A stretch of 44,534 nucleotides of DNA. It comes from a virus. Below, one piece after another: positions 39,307 through 44,534 of this stretch. Every line of letters starts with the position of its first letter. Position 1 is the first letter of the stretch. A program made the translations under genes and the position numbers. Location of the stretch: IMG/VR virus record IMGVR_UViG_3300034358_000002, positions 1-44,534 of that record; one strand, given 5' to 3'. The notes below the pieces were generated by a model. The model saw nothing but the letters and a program-made list of their open reading frames with translations, ran no database searches and was not told the DNA's origin.

Positions 39307-41756
39307 GCTACAAGGAGTCCGCACACAAGAACTTGCTGATGGGCGTATCCCAGCAGGTTCCACAGGACAGACTCCCCGGCCAGTTGTCCGCCCAGTTGAA
39401 CATGATCTCTGATCCTGTGACTGGCCTCCGGCGGCGTCCGGGGACGGAGTACATCTCACTGATGCGCTCCATCGACTTGGGTACCTCCCCACGGCCACGG
39501 GTGTACCACACTGACATCAACAGCCGCTCCGTGGTCATCATGGTGTTCGCCCACTCCGGGGACCTGTACGTCTTCGACGACACGACCGGCGAGTTGCTTC
39601 AGTCGTATCTGGCGCGGCCTTATCTGGTCACGGCCCTCCCGAACTACCTGCACTTTGTAACGATGGGTGACGAGGTGTTCATCGCCAACACCGGGGTGAA
39701 GCCCGCTAAGTCTGCCGGCCTGAATACGAAGAATCCAGATCAGTACGGGTACTTCTACGTCGTGTCCGGGCAGTACAACAAGCTGTTCACCTTGAACATC
39801 CGTAACCGGGCGACCGGGCTGGAGTACAGCGCCTCGTACCTGACGCCAATCGGTTCTGGTGTGAACGACCCGGCCCTGACCGCAGCGCATGCAATCGCAT
39901 GGCAGTTGTACGGGAAGATCTACGGACGTACCGCAGTGGTAGGTGACGTGTCCCGCCCAGCGGTGGCAGCAGATCCAGCCCTTGCTCCAGTAGCAGCCGC
40001 TACCGTGACATCCGGTTTATCGGATGGCTACGTCGCCCTGCAATTGGCTCCAGGCTGGGAGCTGACGATCACCACGAACGCCGGCAACCTGTACATGCGG
40101 ACCAGTAACGACATGACGGTACGGGCCTCAGATGAGCTACCGGCTACCTTACCAACCAACGCACCGTACCCAGCAACCTCCGGCGGCACCGCCTTCATGA
40201 ACGGTGTGATCGTGGCTGCGGGCACCAGCTCTAACCTGACGTACTACCGCTGGGATGCTGCCGGCGGGCGTTGGATTGAGGATGCGGACTACGGCGCAGA
40301 TACAGGCATGTTCAACATGCCGGAGCGATTGAAATGGGACTCAGGTGGATGGGCTTACGGGGCACCGGCATACGTCCGCCGCCCTTCCGGCGATGCGGAA
40401 TCGAACCCGGATTTCAACTTCCTCAAGGAGGTGGGTATCACGGGTATGACGACATTCCAAGGACGGTTGGTGCTGTTGTCGAACGAGTACGCCTGTATGA
40501 GCGCGAGCAACGATCCACTTCGGTGGTACAAGCGCTCGGCTGCCGCCCTGAGTGACGACGACCCGGTAGAGGTAGCGGCACAGGGTACACTAACGGCGCC
40601 CTACGTTTACGGCATCACGTACAACAAGGACCTCTTGTTGTTCTCTCGACGGTACCAAGCGGTGATTCCCGGTGGCGGTGTAATCACGCCGCGCACCGCC
40701 TCCTTGTCCGTCACCACGACGTACGAGGTGGACATCGACGCCCTGCCTGTGGCGGCGGGCCGCTCCCTGTACTTTGCCGCACCTCGAAGCCTCGGCTTTG
40801 TGGGTATGCACGAGATGTCCCCGTCTCCAAGTACCGAGAGCCACTACGTCGCCGACGACATCACCAGCCACATCCCCTCGTACATCATCGGCCCCACGGC
40901 GTTCATCGCCGCCGCCAGTACGTCCGGGTACCTGGTGATGGGTACCGAGTCAGGTGATCGGAACGACCTGACAGTCTTCCAGTACATCTGGGCAGGTGGT
41001 GAGAAGGCACAGGCCGCATGGCACCGCTGGGTGTTCAACCCGGAGGTGGTGGCCGCGTACTTCACTGGCGATACCTTGATGATGGTCGTGTATCAGAACG
41101 CAGCCCTCCACCTCCTGAAGCTAAACCTCCGGGCCCTGGCAGGTTCCGCTGGTCTACGACAACCCCGGTACGACATGCAATCCCTCGTAGTCGTCGCGGA
41201 GACGGGCGTGCTCACAATGCCCACGGCGTACTACGACACGATCCGACATGATCCCCGTGCGTACCTGTTGAACCCTATGACGGGGCAGCATCTGGAACGC
41301 AGCGTGTTCGACTACATCACCGACGACGGGTTGGGGTTCACCCATCTGGGATGCCCTGAGGCGATTGTGGGGCAGACGTACGTAGTCGGCCACGGCTACC
41401 TATCGGAGATCGAACCATCCCCGCCAGTGATCCGCGACTTTAACGAGGTGCCCATCACGACCACCCGCGCAACCCTGCGTGGCTACCGTGTGGCCTTCAC
41501 TGACTCTGGGGAGTTCGAGTACAAAGTGGGTGATGCTATTCGACCGGGTAACTGGTTGGATACGACGCCGTTGCGGCTGTTCAGTCAGCAGCTTGGTGCC
41601 GGTCAGCCCTTTGTGGCGAGCGCGGTAGTGGCACTGCCGGCCCGCGTGGATCTGCACACATCCTCGCTGGCTCTCCGCACTTCGGGTCCGTACGACATGA
41701 ACATCAACTCAATCGAGTACGGGTACAAACACAACCTACGCTACAGGAGAACCTAA
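39303..41756 (+). CDS. Tail tubular protein B (nozzle)
   Basis: 817 residues, close to T7 gp12 (794). It starts YKESAHKNLLMGVSQQVPQDRLPGQ with QLNMISDPVTGLRRRPGTEY, typical of the family. Mostly beta, it forms the six-bladed nozzle of the short tail. Its stop overlaps the next start (TAATG). Confidence 0.93.
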   Translation: MSYKESAHKNLLMGVSQQVPQDRLPGQLSAQLNMISDPVTGLRRRPGTEYISLMRSIDLGTSPRPRVYHTDINSRSVVIMVFAHSGDLYVFDDTTGELLQSYLARPYLVTALPNYLHFVTMGDEVFIANTGVKPAKSAGLNTKNPDQYGYFYVVSGQYNKLFTLNIRNRATGLEYSASYLTPIGSGVNDPALTAAHAIAWQLYGKIYGRTAVVGDVSRPAVAADPALAPVAAATVTSGLSDGYVALQLAPGWELTITTNAGNLYMRTSNDMTVRASDELPATLPTNAPYPATSGGTAFMNGVIVAAGTSSNLTYYRWDAAGGRWIEDADYGADTGMFNMPERLKWDSGGWAYGAPAYVRRPSGDAESNPDFNFLKEVGITGMTTFQGRLVLLSNEYACMSASNDPLRWYKRSAAALSDDDPVEVAAQGTLTAPYVYGITYNKDLLLFSRRYQAVIPGGGVITPRTASLSVTTTYEVDIDALPVAAGRSLYFAAPRSLGFVGMHEMSPSPSTESHYVADDITSHIPSYIIGPTAFIAAASTSGYLVMGTESGDRNDLTVFQYIWAGGEKAQAAWHRWVFNPEVVAAYFTGDTLMMVVYQNAALHLLKLNLRALAGSAGLRQPRYDMQSLVVVAETGVLTMPTAYYDTIRHDPRAYLLNPMTGQHLERSVFDYITDDGLGFTHLGCPEAIVGQTYVVGHGYLSEIEPSPPVIRDFNEVPITTTRATLRGYRVAFTDSGEFEYKVGDAIRPGNWLDTTPLRLFSQQLGAGQPFVASAVVALPARVDLHTSSLALRTSGPYDMNINSIEYGYKHNLRYRRT

Positions 41757-42289
41757 TGTTCTGGATTCCACTGCTTATCAGTGGAGCGATGTCTGCCGGT
41801 AAGGCTGCCCTCGACAACAAGGCAAAGGTGCGCCAAGCGAAGCTGGAGAACAAGGCCCGTGAGAAGACGGACCTGCGGAACTTGGCGGAGGCTGCCCAAG
41901 AAGTTGGGAGCCTCGGCCTCCTCGCCGCCCAGTACCGCCAGCAAGCCACCCAGGCCACCACCTCCGCCCAGCGTGAGGTTGGTAAAGCTCGCGGTACCGC
42001 CGAAGCGCAAGCTGGCGCAGCGGGTATCAAGGGTGCCAGCGTCGATGCAGTGTTCCAAGACCTCGACCGTGAATTCAGCGATGCCGAAGTCGCGATTGAC
42101 CGTAACTTGGAGAACCAGCAGTACAACCTCGGGGAGCAACTCCGAGCGCTCCAGTTCCAAACCGCTAACGGCCTACTCGGCCAGCGGAACCCACAAGCCA
42201 ACCTGCGTAACCCCCTATTGGAGGGGGCTGCAACAATCGGCATGAACTACGCTAGTTCGTACTTCCAGTACGGCGCGTCCACCAGTTAA
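41756..42289 (+). CDS. Internal virion protein, gp14-type
   Basis: 177 residues. A hydrophobic start (FWIPLLISGAMSAGKAAL) is followed by Ala/Gln-rich helices (QYRQQATQATTSAQREVGKA). This matches T7 gp14, which inserts in the outer membrane as part of the ejected channel. It is ten bases before the next ejection gene. Confidence 0.85.
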   Translation: MFWIPLLISGAMSAGKAALDNKAKVRQAKLENKAREKTDLRNLAEAAQEVGSLGLLAAQYRQQATQATTSAQREVGKARGTAEAQAGAAGIKGASVDAVFQDLDREFSDAEVAIDRNLENQQYNLGEQLRALQFQTANGLLGQRNPQANLRNPLLEGAATIGMNYASSYFQYGASTS

Positions 42290-42298
42290 GGAGGCCCC

Positions 42299-44534
42299 AT
42301 GGCTGAACGATCATCACAGGAACTAGGGCTACGGCTACCCGCCACCCAACTGCAAGCGTCCCCGAGTGGTGGTCGGGCTACCGTAAAGGATTACGACGTG
42401 GAGTCCCGCGACGGCAGTGCTACTCAGGTGCTGTCTGGGATCTTCTCCGCCGTAGGTGGTATCGCCGACAAGAAGTTCCAGTCGAACGTGCAGGAGCAGA
42501 TCCTGAGCGGTCAGCGCCAACGTATGGCTGGGGTCGCCGAGGAGTCGCTGGATTCCAACCCATTCACCGCCCCCTTTGTGCGTAACGGGTACAAGCAGCA
42601 GGACTACCGGATCAAGCAGGCCGACTTTAGCCTGAGTATGTCGCAGTTGATCGACAACGAGGGTCGCAAGATGACCCCGGCTGAGTTCCAGAAGAAGCTC
42701 AGCACCGAGGCGCAGGGCGTTGTGAGTTCGCTCGACGGCCTTCCGCCTGAGGCGCACATGCAGGCGCTGATGCAGCAAACCAAGGCCGAAGAGACTTTGG
42801 TGACGAAGCAGACGCAGGCCCACTCTGCCTGGACGGTTGAGCAGGGCACCAAGCCATTCCTCGCTCAGGGTAATAGCATTCTTGCCAAGCTCACTCAGGC
42901 GTCGTCCCGAGCCGACGATCTGACGTACCGTGCTGGTACCGAAGAGGCCGCGCTGTACTATATGAACCTGCTGAACACCCCAGCCATCCCGGATGCAGCC
43001 AAGCCGGGTGTAGCGAAGAACTTCCTGCTCGGCGCGCTGGACTTGAATCAGCGCAAGGTGTATGAGGATCTCCGCGATAATGGTGCGCTGGACCCACTGG
43101 GCTTTGATGACCGCCGGGAGCTGAACTCAGCGTATGAGCGCAGCCTTGCCAGCACCCGTGGCCAAGAGAGCATGGTGGATCTGGAGCGTGACGCCACCTT
43201 CCAGACTGGTGTAGCCTCCGGTGCCGTAGGTCTGGACGAGGCATCAGCCTACGCCAAGGATCGAGTAGACCGGAAGCTGTGGGGCGCCGAGCAGGCCATC
43301 AACTTCGTGCAGGGTGCCCAGAAGGGCGTGGCCAACCGGCAGCTCATGTCGAACATGGTGACATCGCTGGAAGCAGGAGATGTGAATAGCCTGAACCGGC
43401 TGGGCTTCTCCACTGACGAGGCGCTGACCAAGTACGACCAGATCCTCGCAGCCAACGGCTCTACCTTGAGCCAACGTCTGACCGCCACCACCAAGCTGGG
43501 CCTGCAACTCGGCACCTTCCCCTCGACCTACGGGGCGGCGGTGGGCGCATCTGTGCGGGCTGTGCTGGCTAGTGGTGAGAAGGGCGAGGTCAACCCGGAG
43601 ATGATCCAGACGCTGAACGCCATCACGGAGCAGGTTGCCCAAGCGGAGTCCACCAACCCTGCCGCCGGCAATACACTGCTGCAAGGCGTACCAGAGAATG
43701 AGCGAGGCGCGATCTCGTACATGCTCCAGCAGTCCAAGCTCGGCATCCCGCCAGGTCAGGCCCTGAAGGAATACGGCGCACAGGATCTGGCGGCTACCCA
43801 GCAGGACGATGCCCAGAAGTTCATCAACAGTCAGTCGTTCCAGAAGTCGTTGGCCACGAAGGTGGATAACACGTTCCTGTCCGGCGCCTTTGGCCGTGTT
43901 GGTAACTTCCTTACCGGCAATGCGAACCTGAGTGACAACACCGCCGTATTGAGCATGTACACCCGCGCCGTGCAATCGGAAGCCGTGCAGCTCAGTGGGG
44001 ATCGCCGCAATGCGGGCCTACTGACCTCGGCGGTCGGCCACGAGTCCCTCCTGAACCTCGCAGCGGCCAACGTGTCGGAGCGGACCATTCAGGTGGGTAA
44101 GGCGGGCGTCCTGTTCGACCGCGAGCGCACTCCGCTGATTCTCCCCCGAGGTACCGGCATTGATACGGTATTCGGCTCCAAGGATAAGCAAGGGATTGCG
44201 CAGGAGCTGGCTGAGCGGTACCCGCCTGATGTTATGGGTACCATGGGCACTGCCGGCGGCTCTGGTGGTGCAGGTGGTTGGATCGGGGAGAAGTCCACGA
44301 TTGCCTTCGAGTACACGAACCAGAACGGCCTGTATCGTATTCAGTACGATCAGAACGGTCAGGAACTGGACCGCATCAAGATCGACCCTAAGGCCATCGG
44401 CAATACCGTAAACACCAAGAATGCCGCGCATGTGAATGCTCAGCGGGCTGCGGATCTCGGAGCTGCTGTGGACGTATCGGGTCGGGAAGTAGGTCCGAGC
44501 TACGGGCCATCCGCAGCGGCTGGTATGCTGGGGC
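42299..44534 (+). CDS. Internal virion protein with lysozyme domain, N-terminal part
   Basis: An open frame from an ATG with AGGAGG upstream runs to the window end without a stop. Codon 704 equals window base 1, so it joins the fragment 1-906 to give 1004 residues. The front is gp15-like (VLSGIFSAVGGIADKKFQSN, then ESLDSNPFTAPFVRNGY). A long helical body follows. It is predicted to line the periplasmic channel during DNA ejection and carries the muralytic domain at its far end. Confidence 0.88.
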   Translation, partial: MAERSSQELGLRLPATQLQASPSGGRATVKDYDVESRDGSATQVLSGIFSAVGGIADKKFQSNVQEQILSGQRQRMAGVAEESLDSNPFTAPFVRNGYKQQDYRIKQADFSLSMSQLIDNEGRKMTPAEFQKKLSTEAQGVVSSLDGLPPEAHMQALMQQTKAEETLVTKQTQAHSAWTVEQGTKPFLAQGNSILAKLTQASSRADDLTYRAGTEEAALYYMNLLNTPAIPDAAKPGVAKNFLLGALDLNQRKVYEDLRDNGALDPLGFDDRRELNSAYERSLASTRGQESMVDLERDATFQTGVASGAVGLDEASAYAKDRVDRKLWGAEQAINFVQGAQKGVANRQLMSNMVTSLEAGDVNSLNRLGFSTDEALTKYDQILAANGSTLSQRLTATTKLGLQLGTFPSTYGAAVGASVRAVLASGEKGEVNPEMIQTLNAITEQVAQAESTNPAAGNTLLQGVPENERGAISYMLQQSKLGIPPGQALKEYGAQDLAATQQDDAQKFINSQSFQKSLATKVDNTFLSGAFGRVGNFLTGNANLSDNTAVLSMYTRAVQSEAVQLSGDRRNAGLLTSAVGHESLLNLAAANVSERTIQVGKAGVLFDRERTPLILPRGTGIDTVFGSKDKQGIAQELAERYPPDVMGTMGTAGGSGGAGGWIGEKSTIAFEYTNQNGLYRIQYDQNGQELDRIKIDPKAIGNTVNTKNAAHVNAQRAADLGAAVDVSGREVGPSYGPSAAAGMLG
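44408..44534. repeat. Terminal direct repeat of the contig, right copy
   Basis: Identical to bases 1-127. Features here duplicate those at the left end. Confidence 0.95.

Overview
The window is a complete tailed-phage genome. It belongs to the T7 supergroup (Autographiviridae) with phiKMV-type organisation. The evidence is one strand of coding sequence only, a single-subunit RNA polymerase of 816 residues, and the position of that polymerase gene directly upstream of the structural genes instead of among the early genes. There is also a SAR endolysin with a small holin, and an internal virion protein that carries a lysozyme domain. GC content is high by eye. The early promoters are near-consensus bacterial sigma-70 sites. 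A gammaproteobacterial host such as Pseudomonas is plausible, but the sequence does not prove it. The last 127 bases (44408-44534) repeat the first 127 exactly, so this is a circularly closed assembly of about 44,407 unique bases. It was opened inside an internal virion protein gene, which is therefore split between the two window ends (1004 residues when joined).

Layout, following transcription. The physical genome ends probably lie in the gene-free stretch 11558-12392. Next come an AP2-like early protein (12393) and an 816-base non-coding region (12885-13700) with four regularly built sigma-70 promoters and many hairpins. About twenty early genes, mostly small, follow (13.7-20.1 kb), tightly packed with ATGA/TAATG overlaps. 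The replication block (20.1-31.1 kb) holds primase, DnaB-type helicase, nucleotidyltransferase-like protein, ATP-dependent ligase, family A DNA polymerase, a putative ssDNA-binding protein, 5'-3' exonuclease, endonuclease VII, a DEDDy exonuclease and a dATP/dGTP diphosphohydrolase-domain protein. The phage RNA polymerase (31.5-34.0 kb) comes next. After an AT-rich regulatory gap follow the head and tail genes: GNAT, small head protein, portal, scaffold, capsid, terminators, tail tubes A and B, internal virion proteins and tail fibre. The circle closes with terminase, the lysis cassette (holin, SAR endolysin, Rz, Rz1) and three small late genes (to 11557).

Two DNA-level signals stand out beyond the genes. 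(1) CTGTACTCGCA occurs seven times exactly and once with one mismatch, always on the + strand, between 16.4 and 34.4 kb. The copies inside genes lie in all three reading frames and two copies are intergenic. Six of the eight sites lie about 25-130 nt upstream of a start codon. (2) TATGTCTCCCTTAACGGA occurs five times (one copy diverged): three times just after the RNA polymerase gene, once before the first early gene, and once inside the large ejection-protein gene upstream of the tail fibre. Both are candidates for phage RNA polymerase promoters or other regulatory sites. Gene functions rest on motifs read by eye; no database search was possible.
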